DNA of 64,000 nt from Tepidicaulis sp002389665 (lineage in GTDB: Bacteria > Pseudomonadota > Alphaproteobacteria > Parvibaculales > Parvibaculaceae): positions 2,356,001-2,420,000 of the forward strand of contig NZ_OZ244942.1 of NCBI RefSeq assembly GCF_965222285.1, in the 5' to 3' direction. Below are positions 8,621 through 17,047 of the stretch, piece by piece (positions within the stretch are counted from its first letter, which is position 1; every line of letters begins with the position of its first letter). The position numbers and the translations under genes are program-made. The notes under the pieces were generated by a model. It was not told where the DNA came from. It saw only the letters and a list, made by a program, of their open reading frames with translations, and searched no databases.

Positions 8621-10048
8621 ATGGGCCGCTTTACCGAATATGGCGACTATGATGGGCTTGGCCTTGCGCGCCTTGTCAAAGACAAGGAAGTGACGCCCGG
8701 CGAATTGCTGGATGAAGCATTGGCGCGCACCGAAGCGCTCAACCCGAAATTGAATGCCATCGTCATCGAGAATTACGAAGAAGCCCGCCGCCTCGTCGAA
8801 AAAGGCGTGCCCGATGGCCCCTTCGAAGGCGTCCCGTTTCTTCTGAAAGATCTGCACTTGCTCTGGGAAGGCACGGAAACGACCTTCGGCTCCGATGCCT
8901 GGAAAGGCTATATCGCCGATCATAATTCGACGCTGACGGAGCGCTATCTTGCCGCCGGTCTCGTGCCCTTCGGCAAGACCAATTCGCCCGAACTTGGCCT
9001 GACCGGCACGACGGAACCCAGAGCCTACGGCCCGACGCGCAATCCCTGGAACCTCGAGCGCTCGCCCGGCGGCTCATCGGGCGGCGCAGCAGCTGCGGTT
9101 GCCGCCGGCATTCTGCCCCTTGCCAATGCCAGCGACGGCGGCGGCTCGATCCGTATTCCCGCTGCCGCCTGCGGTCTTTTCGGCATGAAACCGACCCGCG
9201 CCCGCACACCCATGGGCCCCGACAGGGGCGAGGGGTGGGGCGGCATGTCCATCTCCCATATCGTCTCGCACAGCGTGCGCGACAGCGCCGCCATGCTCGA
9301 TGCAACAGGCGGCGAAGCGCCGGGCGATCCTTATGCCGCGCCCGCGCCGGAAGGCCCTTATCTGGCCGAGACGGAGCGCGAGCCCGGCGTTCTCAAAATC
9401 GCCTTCAACACGAAACGCGCCGACGGCAGCGAAGTGGAAGCGGAAGTCGCCGAAGCCATCAAACGCACGGCGATCCTGTGCGAGTCTCTCGGTCACATCG
9501 TCGAAGAAGCCGCCCCCCGCCTCGACCCGCAGGAAATGTCCACCCATCAGGCAACGCTCATCGGCGCGAATGTCGCCCTGGCGCTCAAGCAGCGCGGCGA
9601 GGCGCGGGGCCGGGAGATCGGCCCGGACGATGTGGAACTCATCACCTGGCTCATCGCGGAAGGCGCAAAAAGCCGCACCGCCGTCGATTATGCCGCCGCG
9701 ACATTGTTCATCCATCAGATGAGCCGGCATCTGGCCCGCTTCATGAGCGGCTATGACGTTTATCTTTGCCCCACCATGGGCGCGCCTTCCATTCCGCTCG
9801 GCGTGCTCGACATGATGAACGAGGATGTGGGCGCCTATATGCAGGCCATCACCCACTACATGCCCTTTACCGGCCTTTTCAACATGACCGGCCAGCCTTC
9901 CATGTCCGTGCCGCTTTTCTGGTCGCAGGACGGCATGCCGATCGGCTCGATGTTTACGGGAAGGTTCGGCGATGAGGCCACGCTGTTCCGCCTCGCCGCC
10001 CAGCTTGAAAAAGCCCAGCCCTGGAAAGACCGGCGCCCGAATATCTAA
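8621..10048 (+). CDS. Amidase-signature family amidohydrolase
   Basis: A 475-residue amidase-signature hydrolase. The Ser-cisSer-Lys triad is visible: K76 in PFLLKDL, S152 in PGGSSGG, and nucleophile S176 in DGGGSIRIPA. The family hydrolyses carboxylic amides ranging from nicotinamide to fatty-acid and nylon-type amides, and the substrate cannot be read from sequence. The active-site chemistry is not that of GatA in context, since no gatB or gatC is nearby. Ribosome site AAAGGAG. Convergent with the Nudix gene (15-base gap). Confidence 0.9.
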   Translation: MGRFTEYGDYDGLGLARLVKDKEVTPGELLDEALARTEALNPKLNAIVIENYEEARRLVEKGVPDGPFEGVPFLLKDLHLLWEGTETTFGSDAWKGYIADHNSTLTERYLAAGLVPFGKTNSPELGLTGTTEPRAYGPTRNPWNLERSPGGSSGGAAAAVAAGILPLANASDGGGSIRIPAAACGLFGMKPTRARTPMGPDRGEGWGGMSISHIVSHSVRDSAAMLDATGGEAPGDPYAAPAPEGPYLAETEREPGVLKIAFNTKRADGSEVEAEVAEAIKRTAILCESLGHIVEEAAPRLDPQEMSTHQATLIGANVALALKQRGEARGREIGPDDVELITWLIAEGAKSRTAVDYAAATLFIHQMSRHLARFMSGYDVYLCPTMGAPSIPLGVLDMMNEDVGAYMQAITHYMPFTGLFNMTGQPSMSVPLFWSQDGMPIGSMFTGRFGDEATLFRLAAQLEKAQPWKDRRPNI

Positions 10049-10063
10049 ACGCGCGCTAAGAGT

Positions 10064-10564
10064 TCAGGGGGCCCACATGGCAGGGGGCGTCAGCCCCTTG
10101 CTGATCTCCTCGATGCGTGCGCGGGTGGCCCCGCTCGTACCCTCCGGCAGGGCGTCCGGCGGAAAGAACCCGTATTCGGCAATCTCAAGGCTGCGCCGTG
10201 CTTCGCGCTCATAAGTGCCCGGCGAAACGACATAAAGCGCCACATGGTCGGATTTGAATTCGCGGAAATTGGCGTAAAGACCGAAAAGCCGGGGCAGTTC
10301 GCGCAGCAAAATACCCGCTTCCTCGTCAAGCTCGCGGGTAACCGACTGCAATGTGGTCTCGCCCCGCTCCACCCCGCCGCCCGGCAGATACCAGCCGCGC
10401 ATATAAGAATGGCGCACGAGCAGCACCGCGCCCTGTTCATCGAAAACCGCCGCCCGGACCCCCATGGTGAGCGGCCGGGCAAGGCGCCAATAAATCCGCA
10501 TCAAGGCATGGATGGATCTTCTGAGAGGATCGGGCTTTCCCGGGTCTTGCTGCACATCTTGCAT
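10064..10564 (-). CDS. Nudix hydrolase
   Basis: A 166-residue protein with a complete Nudix box (G-x5-E-x7-REUxEExGU) at residues 63-85: G63, E69, R77, E78, E81, E82, G84. It should hydrolyse a nucleoside diphosphate linked to another moiety. The substrate is not deducible. Divergent from the methyltransferase gene with 69 bases between starts. Confidence 0.9.
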   Translation of the reverse strand: MQDVQQDPGKPDPLRRSIHALMRIYWRLARPLTMGVRAAVFDEQGAVLLVRHSYMRGWYLPGGGVERGETTLQSVTRELDEEAGILLRELPRLFGLYANFREFKSDHVALYVVSPGTYEREARRSLEIAEYGFFPPDALPEGTSGATRARIEEISKGLTPPAMWAP

Positions 10565-10633
10565 GATTGGCGCTTGCCTTACAGGAGGGGGAAGCTTCTA
10601 GACTGTGCAGGCAGCATAACGGGAGGAAGACGC

Positions 10634-11494
10634 ATGAGCCAACAGGCCGCCCTTAATCAGGATCAGATCGAGTATTGGAACGGTGAGGCCGGCGCCTCCT
10701 GGACCCGCAATCAGGAACGGGTGGACCGCTTTCTGGCGCCCATCACGGCAAAGGTGCTGGATGCGGCAAAGCCCACGCGCGGCGAGGCCATTCTGGATAT
10801 CGGCTGCGGCTGCGGGGAAACGACGCTCGCGCTTGCCGAAGCCGCAGGTCCGGCGGGCCGCGTTACCGGCGTCGATATCTCCGCTCCCATGCTGGAACGG
10901 GCCCGCGAGCGGGCGGCGGCCAAAGGCCTTGCGCCCGAATTCATAAAAGCCGATGCCGCCTCGCACGATTTTGCGCCGGAAAGTTTCGATCTCGTCTTCT
11001 CCCGCTTCGGGGTCATGTTTTTCGATGAACCGGCTGCCGCCTTTGCCAATATCCGCAAAGGCATGAAAAAAGGCAGCCGGCTTTCTTTCGTCTGCTGGCG
11101 CGAGGCAAAAGAAAACGACTGGGTCTTCCGCCCGCTCGTTGCCGCCCTGCCTCACATCACCCCGCCCGAGCCGCCCGCCCCCGGCACGCCCGGCCCCTTT
11201 GCCTTTGCCGATGAAAGCCATGTGCGCGGCCTCCTCGAAAAAGCCGGCTTCGAGAAAATCCATCTCGACCCGCTCGACATCGATCTGACCATGGCCGAGG
11301 GCGGCAAAGATATGCTCGATCAATCCATCGATTTCGTTCTGGAAATCGGGCCGGTCGCCCGGGCGCTCAAAAGCGAAGATGCGGCAGTAAAAGAAAAAGT
11401 GATCGGCGCCGTGCGCGAAGAGCTCGCCAAGTTCGAAACCGCTAAAGGCCTCGTTCTCAAAGGCGCCTGCTGGATCGTCAGCGCCCGCACCTGA
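10634..11494 (+). CDS. Class I SAM-dependent methyltransferase
   Basis: A 286-residue methyltransferase with motif I ILDIGCGCG at residues 53-61, an acidic GVDIS after strand 2, and FDLVFSRFGVMFF as motif IV. The start is placed at the ATG following GGGAGGAAG, because the open frame upstream is antisense to the Nudix gene. It resembles the UbiE/COQ5-like group, but context gives no acceptor. Confidence 0.88.
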   Translation: MSQQAALNQDQIEYWNGEAGASWTRNQERVDRFLAPITAKVLDAAKPTRGEAILDIGCGCGETTLALAEAAGPAGRVTGVDISAPMLERARERAAAKGLAPEFIKADAASHDFAPESFDLVFSRFGVMFFDEPAAAFANIRKGMKKGSRLSFVCWREAKENDWVFRPLVAALPHITPPEPPAPGTPGPFAFADESHVRGLLEKAGFEKIHLDPLDIDLTMAEGGKDMLDQSIDFVLEIGPVARALKSEDAAVKEKVIGAVREELAKFETAKGLVLKGACWIVSART

Positions 11495-11590
11495 GGGCGG
11501 GCGGGGCCTGCCCATCCGCCGCGATTCAGCATTCTTCAACCATAGGCGCCTAATCTCATAAGCCTCATTCACTTTGCTGTGGAGGCTTTC

Positions 11591-12247
11591 ATGGGATTGC
11601 TGTCGCGCTTTCGCTCACCGCGGGAAGACCGCTTCGCCGCTCCCTTGCCTGCCGCACCGCACGCGCGCGCCGAAACCGGCAATGAAGCCGGCAATGGCGC
11701 CATTCAAGGCGCGATTTCGCGGGCTCTGCGCCCCTCCATAGCCGGTATGAGCGAGACGGCGGAAACCGCCGAACGGCTGAGCGGCGCGCTGCACATGCTT
11801 GAAGCGGCCATTCTGGCCATCGACCATCTGACCGAACTTCTGGCCGAAGGCACCGAGCTTTGCGAAAATGCCCGCGAGGCCGTCAACACCGCCAAACGCG
11901 CCGCCATTGCCGAGCGCTACAGCGCGCTTCTGGAGCGCATCGACGCTTATGTCATGAACATCGCCGAGGGCGAGGCCAATCTTATCGACGGCAGCCGCAA
12001 GACCTGCGAAATCACCCTCGATGCGGCAGGCCAATCCCGCGTCGTCCTGCATGTCGCCAACCTGACAAGCGGGCCGAGCGGCCTCGACCTTTCCGCCCCG
12101 AGCGAAGCCTTTGCCAGCCTCAGCGCCATCGACCGCAGCCTTGCCGAGCTTACCGTCGCCAAAAACGTCGCGTTGCACACGGCGGACCTCTTCGCCGACA
12201 GCGCCGCAGTGCTCTCCGAACGGCTTGGGCGCCTGAAAACGCTCTAA
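11591..12247 (+). CDS. Flagellin-core-like protein of unknown role
   Basis: A 218-residue, largely helical protein. Residues about 45-215 resemble the D1/D2 part of alphaproteobacterial flagellins: a helix with AERYSALLERIDAYV matches the flagellin pattern of a QYN-like segment plus LLxQID, and ANLIDGSRKTCEITLD followed by LHVANLTSGPSGLDLS matches the flagellin NLL...GxDLTS...GLGLS stretch. The C-terminal helix SLAELTVAKNVALHTADLF resembles the C-terminal flagellin helix. The canonical N-terminal D0 helix is replaced by a charged 40-residue leader. ATG chosen over an upstream GTG because of GGAGG at 5 bases. It is followed by a receiver-Hpt-receiver cluster. Homology is judged by eye only. 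Confidence 0.5.
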   Translation: MGLLSRFRSPREDRFAAPLPAAPHARAETGNEAGNGAIQGAISRALRPSIAGMSETAETAERLSGALHMLEAAILAIDHLTELLAEGTELCENAREAVNTAKRAAIAERYSALLERIDAYVMNIAEGEANLIDGSRKTCEITLDAAGQSRVVLHVANLTSGPSGLDLSAPSEAFASLSAIDRSLAELTVAKNVALHTADLFADSAAVLSERLGRLKTL

Positions 12248-12250
12248 AGC

Positions 12251-12297
12251 CTTAACGCGCGTTAAGATAAATCCGCCTTAAGGAAAAGAATTCCTTA
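12251..12297. promoter_or_regulatory. Palindrome cluster before the phosphorelay genes
   Basis: CTTAACGCGCGTTAAG at 12251-12266 is a perfect 16-base palindrome made of two TTAA half-sites. A second inverted repeat, TAAGGAA / TTCCTTA with a 5-base loop, lies at 12279-12297. They fill the 136-base gap between the flagellin-like gene and the first receiver gene. They could be an operator or a transcript end. TTAA pairs suggest CtrA, but the spacing (6) differs from the usual 7. Confidence 0.4.
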
Positions 12298-12383
12298 GTT
12301 CCATTGCGAAATTTTTAACGAAGCGGCTCTAGCCTTTCCCGTATTGCAACAGCGCCTTTTGCAACCGGGGGAGACACCGCGCC

Positions 12384-12917
12384 GTGTTCGCACCAACATC
12401 CGAAGCCATCAAGCTGTTCTCCAAGCTCAGCATCCTCGTCGTCGAGGACAGCGCTTATATGCGCAAGCTGCTTGGCGAGCTTCTGCATGCGCTGGAAGTC
12501 GGCACCATCCTGGAAGCGGAAAACGGGGAAGATGGCTGGGCCAAGTTTCAAGATTACGTGCCCGACATCGTGCTGACCGACGCCGCGATGGAACCGACCA
12601 ACGGCTTCGACCTTCTGCGCCGCATCCGCGCGGCGGAAGACCCGCGCCTTGCCACCGTGCCCGTTGTCATGATCACCGGGCATTGCGAGCGCGAAGCGGT
12701 TGAGCTCGCCCGCGATCTCGGCGTTACCGAATATCTTGCCAAACCGGTCACCCCCGTCGGGCTTTATTCGCGCCTCGTGGAAGTGGCCGCGCATCCGCGC
12801 CCCTTCGTGCGCGCTGATGGGTTCTTCGGGCCCGACCGGCGCCGCCGCGCCACCAACAAATATGACGGGCCCGAGCGCCGCCGAGGCCGCACGCGCTCCG
12901 CCCTGCTCGACATTTGA
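12384..12917 (+). CDS. CheY-like response regulator with basic C-terminal tail
   Basis: A 177-residue single receiver domain. The acidic pocket is E21/D22, the phosphoacceptor is D66 in VLTDAAM, and the conserved Lys is in YLAKPVTP. There is no DNA-binding output domain. Instead, the last 40 residues carry two basic repeats, GPDRRRR and GPERRRG, a short motif that recurs at the ends of alphaproteobacterial signalling proteins. GTG start preceded by GGGGGAGA. The Hpt gene starts 16 bases after it and a second receiver follows, so the three probably work as a phosphorelay or phosphate sink. Confidence 0.88.
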   Translation: MFAPTSEAIKLFSKLSILVVEDSAYMRKLLGELLHALEVGTILEAENGEDGWAKFQDYVPDIVLTDAAMEPTNGFDLLRRIRAAEDPRLATVPVVMITGHCEREAVELARDLGVTEYLAKPVTPVGLYSRLVEVAAHPRPFVRADGFFGPDRRRRATNKYDGPERRRGRTRSALLDI

Positions 12918-12933
12918 GAGGAATTCAGCCGCC

Positions 12934-13500
12934 ATGCCGCACTCTCAATATCCCTCCGACCATGCCCAAGTGGGAATGCAGGTGAACAGCGGCGCCGACG
13001 GCGTCGAAGTCGTTCAGCCGCCCTCCATCGTCACCCGCAAGCTGGGTCCCGGCGCCGTTTTGCCCATGCGTCTCGATCCGCGCGTATTGCAGCGCATGGA
13101 ACGGGCCATCGAAAAAATGGCCGACAGCTACGAGAAATCGCTGAAAACCGAAATCCGGCAAATGCTGCTTTCCCATGACGAATGGCAATCGGGCAAACAG
13201 GAAGCCATTCACGCCATCTATGCGCTTTCCCATGACATTCGCGGGCTCGCCGGCACCTTTTCAAGGCCGGTGACAGGGCGCATCGCCAACGCGCTGTGCC
13301 AATATCTCGAAGCCCTGCCCAATCTCGATGCCGCCGACGGCGCGGTCGTGCGCCTGCATGTCGATGCCATGTTCGCCGCGGCAACCGACGCGCAGGAACC
13401 GAGCGAGGAAGTCGCCAAGGCGACGCTTGCCGGGCTCGACCGGCTTGTCGGGCGGGCGCTCGAACATTACCGGCCCTCCGCCGCCCCGCTGCGCGGCTGA
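12934..13500 (+). CDS. Histidine phosphotransfer (Hpt) domain protein
   Basis: A 188-residue protein. The phosphorylatable His is H100 in SHDIRGLAGTF, matching the Hpt pattern HxxKGxAxxxG, within a helical bundle at residues about 50-180. Residues 1-45 are a disordered leader. It has no kinase or receiver domain, so it can only relay phosphate between other proteins. The two flanking receiver genes (12384 and 13515) are the natural partners; the kinase feeding it is not in the neighbourhood. Confidence 0.85.
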   Translation: MPHSQYPSDHAQVGMQVNSGADGVEVVQPPSIVTRKLGPGAVLPMRLDPRVLQRMERAIEKMADSYEKSLKTEIRQMLLSHDEWQSGKQEAIHAIYALSHDIRGLAGTFSRPVTGRIANALCQYLEALPNLDAADGAVVRLHVDAMFAAATDAQEPSEEVAKATLAGLDRLVGRALEHYRPSAAPLRG

Positions 13501-13514
13501 GACAGGCAGAGCGC

Positions 13515-14021
13515 ATGAGCACCACCAATCCCATCGACAAACTCTCCATTCTCATCGCCGATGACAGCGAGACGGTGCGCCGTCTTCTTGCCTCGCTCCT
13601 CGCCGCGCTCGGCGCAGGCCGCGTCTTTATCGCCAATAATGGCAGCGAGGCGCTGACCACATTCTTCCGCTATTGCCCGGACATCATCATCACCGATGCC
13701 GCCATGGCCCCAATCGACGGCTATGAACTCGTGGACACGGTGCGCACGCATCCGGAAAGCCCGGACCCCAATGTACCGGTCATCATGCTCTCCGCCCTAT
13801 CGGGAGATGCCCATGAAGCGCGGGCCGAGCAGATGGGCGTCAGCATTCTTCTTTCAAAGCCGCTCGTACCCGAAGCGCTTTACAAAGCCATCAGCGAAGC
13901 GCTGGCAAGCGCGGAACGGCGCGCTTGGCTGGAAGAAGCAGCGCTGAAAATCGCCGATCCGAGCCCCCTTCCCGCCGACAAACAGCCCCTGCCCGCCGGC
14001 CGCTCGCGCATGCTGCACTGA
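13515..14021 (+). CDS. CheY-like response regulator
   Basis: A 168-residue single-domain receiver, paralogous to the one at 12384: both share the unusual TDAAM around the phosphoacceptor (D61 here) and the same start of the fold. The acidic pair is D16/D17, the switch residue S in IMLSAL, and the Lys in LLSKPLVP. The C-terminal 30 residues are Pro-rich and have no known output function. It begins 14 bases after the Hpt stop codon, so it is translationally linked. Confidence 0.88.
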   Translation: MSTTNPIDKLSILIADDSETVRRLLASLLAALGAGRVFIANNGSEALTTFFRYCPDIIITDAAMAPIDGYELVDTVRTHPESPDPNVPVIMLSALSGDAHEARAEQMGVSILLSKPLVPEALYKAISEALASAERRAWLEEAALKIADPSPLPADKQPLPAGRSRMLH

Positions 14022-14196
14022 GCCTTGCCGTTAAACCTTTGTTTTCCAAAGGTGACACAGGCGTCATTTTCTTTGATTTTTGCGTAGTTCCCCTCTATAT
14101 TTACCTTAGGGAATGTCCTTCATGTGTTGGCACAAGAGCGCCTAAGCGCCGCCGGCCAAGACATGACGAGGGGACAAACGAACTGGAGGAAACCGC

Positions 14197-15330
14197 ATGA
14201 CATCGAAAGACGGCAACATCACTGTCGATACGGCTTATGAAGCCGTCGACCCCAAAGACTTTCCGGCGATGATGGATGTCGAACGCTACGGCAACCGCTC
14301 GACCGCGTTCGACAAGATCATTTCCGCCACGCACGACCATTTCTGGGATCCGCTGGATACGAAATATATCGACTTCTCCCTGCCCTTCGACATGGAGAAC
14401 GAATATCTCATCGAGCCGAGCCAGAACATGGAGCTGAAAACGGCGGTCGCCGACAAGCTCGATGAAAAGCAGAAAATCCAGCTCGTGAACATGAACGTGC
14501 ATTGGTCGCTCTCCTCGATCCTGCACGGCGAGCAGGGCGCGCTGGCGCTGTCGGCGAGCCTCTGCCACATCCTGAAAGACCCGGGCGCGCAGGAATATGC
14601 GGCGAACCAGACCCGCGAAGAAGCCCGCCACGTCACCGGCTTCACGAACTACATCAAGGCCCGCTGGGGCAAGCCTGTGCAGGTCGGCCCGGCGCTCGGC
14701 GATCTTCTGACCGAGCTCGTGCTCTCCCCGCTCGTCTGGAAGAAACTCGTGGGCATGCAGATGCTCGTCGAAGGCCTCGCCATGGGCGCCTTTGCGACCT
14801 TCTACAAATTCTCCCGCGACCCGCTGATGGTCAAAGTCATGCAGCTGACCATGACGGACGAAGCCTTCCACCATAAGTTCGGGAAAATCTGGGCGGACCG
14901 CACCATTCCGAAACTGTCGGAAAGCGAGCGCAACCAGATCGAAGACTGGGCCTGGGAAGTCTTCCAGGTGCTGCTCTATAACCTGGGCAGCCCGGAACAG
15001 AAGAAATGGATGTATGAGCGCATCGGCCTCGATTGGCAGTGGGTGCAGAGCGCCTTCATGGAAGCCATGACGGACAGCAACATCCGCGAAGACATGCAGG
15101 AATCGACCAACATCTTCCGCGTGCTCATCAAGACGCTGCTGAAAGCCGGCATCATCACCGAGCGCACTTCGGGCAACTACGCCGCCTTCATCGACATGAA
15201 GGAACTTTACGGCGAAGGCGACCGCATGGTCGGCGACGACATTGCCGAGGAAGGCATCAAGTTCCTGCGCAAGCTGAACGGCAACAATGGCGCCTATATG
15301 TCCCTCGACAGCATGACGGCTGCCGAATAA
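14197..15330 (+). CDS. Ferritin-like di-iron protein (probable oxygenase/oxidase)
   Basis: A 377-residue helical protein with a full set of di-iron ligands arranged as in ferritin-like oxidases: E112, E142xxH145, E192 and E222xxH225. This spacing matches the ribonucleotide reductase R2 / acyl-ACP desaturase / AurF superfamily. I cannot name the substrate. The upstream 175 bases carry a possible TATATT -10 element at about 14095, and the gene ends at a strong terminator, so it is transcribed alone. Its steady use of common codons suggests high expression. It could be a hydroxylase, desaturase or N-oxygenase. Confidence 0.8.
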   Translation: MTSKDGNITVDTAYEAVDPKDFPAMMDVERYGNRSTAFDKIISATHDHFWDPLDTKYIDFSLPFDMENEYLIEPSQNMELKTAVADKLDEKQKIQLVNMNVHWSLSSILHGEQGALALSASLCHILKDPGAQEYAANQTREEARHVTGFTNYIKARWGKPVQVGPALGDLLTELVLSPLVWKKLVGMQMLVEGLAMGAFATFYKFSRDPLMVKVMQLTMTDEAFHHKFGKIWADRTIPKLSESERNQIEDWAWEVFQVLLYNLGSPEQKKWMYERIGLDWQWVQSAFMEAMTDSNIREDMQESTNIFRVLIKTLLKAGIITERTSGNYAAFIDMKELYGEGDRMVGDDIAEEGIKFLRKLNGNNGAYMSLDSMTAAE

Positions 15331-15354
15331 GCAGGCTTCGCACTTGTTGAATTT

Positions 15355-15385
15355 AAAGGGCGGTCTTCGGGCCGCCCTTTTTCTT
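15355..15385 (+). terminator. Intrinsic terminator of the di-iron gene
   Basis: Stem AAAGGGCGG (15355-15363) / CCGCCCTTT (15372-15380), 8-base loop, then a T-run. It lies 25 bases after the stop codon of the ferritin-like gene. Confidence 0.88.
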
Positions 15386-15472
15386 TGCAGACAAAAATTT
15401 GATCAAAAAAAGCGTGAATCGCACCTAAGCTGTAATGGCGCTACGCAACACCTTTCGCGAACGAGATGAAAG

Positions 15473-16465
15473 ATGCTGGAAATTGATAACGCTCTCAGTT
15501 TTCTATCGCCAATAGAATTGGAATCATTCCAAACTTTTTACCCGTTTGCTTACAAGAAGATCACAAACATCATCCACAGCAAAAAGCGGTTCGTGCATTA
15601 TTCAACCGCCGAAGCGGCTGTATCTATAATACGAAACAAAGAAGTCTGGATGCGACAGGCATCTACGATGAACGATTTCCAGGAAATCGAGCATGGTCGG
15701 CATTGTCTTCAGCAGGCGCTGAAACACCCTTCGGGTGAAAAGCTCAAAAAACTATTGGAAGATTTGTTTCCTGGGCTTTGGAGCAAGCTGTTTGAATTCC
15801 TAGAGGGCTGGTACGGTGATTTTAGAAATGAGACATACATTGCTTGTATTTCAGAGCATGACAGTCCTAACGAAGATTCTATCGGACGCCTTTCGATGTG
15901 GCGCGCTTATGGAGGAACAGTTGGAGTAGCACTTGTCCTCAATCCGTATGCTTTTATAGCTCCCTCAAACGCACTTGATGCTTACACCAGTCCCGTCGCA
16001 TACCTATCACCCGCCGATTTTATTACACACTTTGTAGATCTCGTATCGAGCTTGGAATGCAAGAAGGAACTGCTGATCGAATTACAAAGAGAGACCGTTC
16101 TGAATCATCTATTCAACATATTCAAACTAGCATTGCTGAGCACCAAGCATCCGGGGTTTCATGAAGAAAAGGAGTGGAGAATTATTCATTCCCCTACACT
16201 CCAGAAATCCGTACGCTTGAAAAAAGAGATTCATTCCATTCGAGGGGTCCCGCAAAAAATATACAAAATCCCTCTTGCAAACATTCCAGAAGAAAACTTG
16301 CTTGGGGTGGAACCAGACCAACTCTTAGAACGAATAATAGTAGGCCCCTCAGATCAACCTTATGAAATAAGGGAAGCCTTTATCGAACTTCTGGAAGAAA
16401 ACGGCGTGACTAACGCATCAGACAGAGTGACCGTCTCAACCATCCCATTGCGGACCAGGAGTTAG
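15473..16465 (+). CDS. DUF2971 family protein on an AT-rich, probably acquired segment
   Basis: A 330-residue protein of the DUF2971 family. It has the typical opening (residues about 40-70: FVHYSTAEAAVSIIRNKEVW, then MNDFQE) and the IACISEHDSPN / LSMWRAYGG core. The family has no established activity. It is found scattered in bacterial islands and next to restriction or abortive-infection genes. The gene is clearly richer in A and T than everything around it and uses codons that neighbours avoid (ATA, AGA, TTA), which indicates recent transfer. No integrase, repeat or tRNA borders it. The ATG is the first in frame, with only a weak upstream GAGATGAAAG. Confidence 0.75.
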   Translation: MLEIDNALSFLSPIELESFQTFYPFAYKKITNIIHSKKRFVHYSTAEAAVSIIRNKEVWMRQASTMNDFQEIEHGRHCLQQALKHPSGEKLKKLLEDLFPGLWSKLFEFLEGWYGDFRNETYIACISEHDSPNEDSIGRLSMWRAYGGTVGVALVLNPYAFIAPSNALDAYTSPVAYLSPADFITHFVDLVSSLECKKELLIELQRETVLNHLFNIFKLALLSTKHPGFHEEKEWRIIHSPTLQKSVRLKKEIHSIRGVPQKIYKIPLANIPEENLLGVEPDQLLERIIVGPSDQPYEIREAFIELLEENGVTNASDRVTVSTIPLRTRS

Positions 16466-16528
16466 GTATTCTAGATATGGGAAGCAACGCTTCCAGGATC
16501 GTCGAAGGCCAGAACGCGACATAACAAA

Positions 16529-17029
16529 TCACCCCTCCAGCCGCTTTTCCATCGCATAATTATGAATGGCCGTGCCGCGCAGATCGAAGTCGCGGCGCTT
16601 GACGACGGTAAACCCCCGCCGCTCGAAAAGCCGCTTTGCCGCCTCGCTTGCTTCCACATAAAGCCGCGCCATGCCTTGAGCGCGCGCATGGGCCTCGAGC
16701 GCAGCATAGAGCGCGGAGGCAACGCCTTTGCCCGCGGCATCCGGATGCGCATAAAGATGATCGATATGCCCGTCCGCCTCGAGATCGCCGTAGGCCAGCA
16801 GCCGGCCTTCTTCATCTTCGGCAATGAGAAAGAAGCGCCCATCCGCCGCTTTTTCGATATAGGTCTCGGGGGAAAGCGGCTTCGGCGCCCACGCCGCCAC
16901 CTGCTCGAACGTATAATCGCGGCTGCCCACTTCATGAACGGAGGAAAAGAACAGCGCGGCAAGCGCCGCCGCATCCTCTCGCCGGAAGGGGCGCAAGGTG
17001 AATGTCAAACCGTCTGCGGTTTCAGGCAT
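16529..17029 (-). CDS. GNAT-family N-acetyltransferase (YafP-like)
   Basis: A 166-residue GNAT protein with the acetyl-CoA motif DAAGKGVASALY near residue 100 and the IDHLYAHPD strand before it. The C-terminal LFERRGFTVVKRR is typical of the family. GAGG lies 6 bases before the ATG. It is third in a minus-strand run behind TetR and DUF1801 genes, with gaps of only 15 and 18 bases, so it is likely co-transcribed with them. Confidence 0.85.
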   Translation of the reverse strand: MPETADGLTFTLRPFRREDAAALAALFFSSVHEVGSRDYTFEQVAAWAPKPLSPETYIEKAADGRFFLIAEDEEGRLLAYGDLEADGHIDHLYAHPDAAGKGVASALYAALEAHARAQGMARLYVEASEAAKRLFERRGFTVVKRRDFDLRGTAIHNYAMEKRLEG

Positions 17030-17047
17030 GGCGCGCCTCTTTGTTAC

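Noticed and set aside
14022..14196. Hairpin CCTTTG-TTTTC-CAAAGG after the second receiver gene
   Set aside because: There is no T-run behind it and the stem is AT/GC-weak, so I do not call it a terminator.
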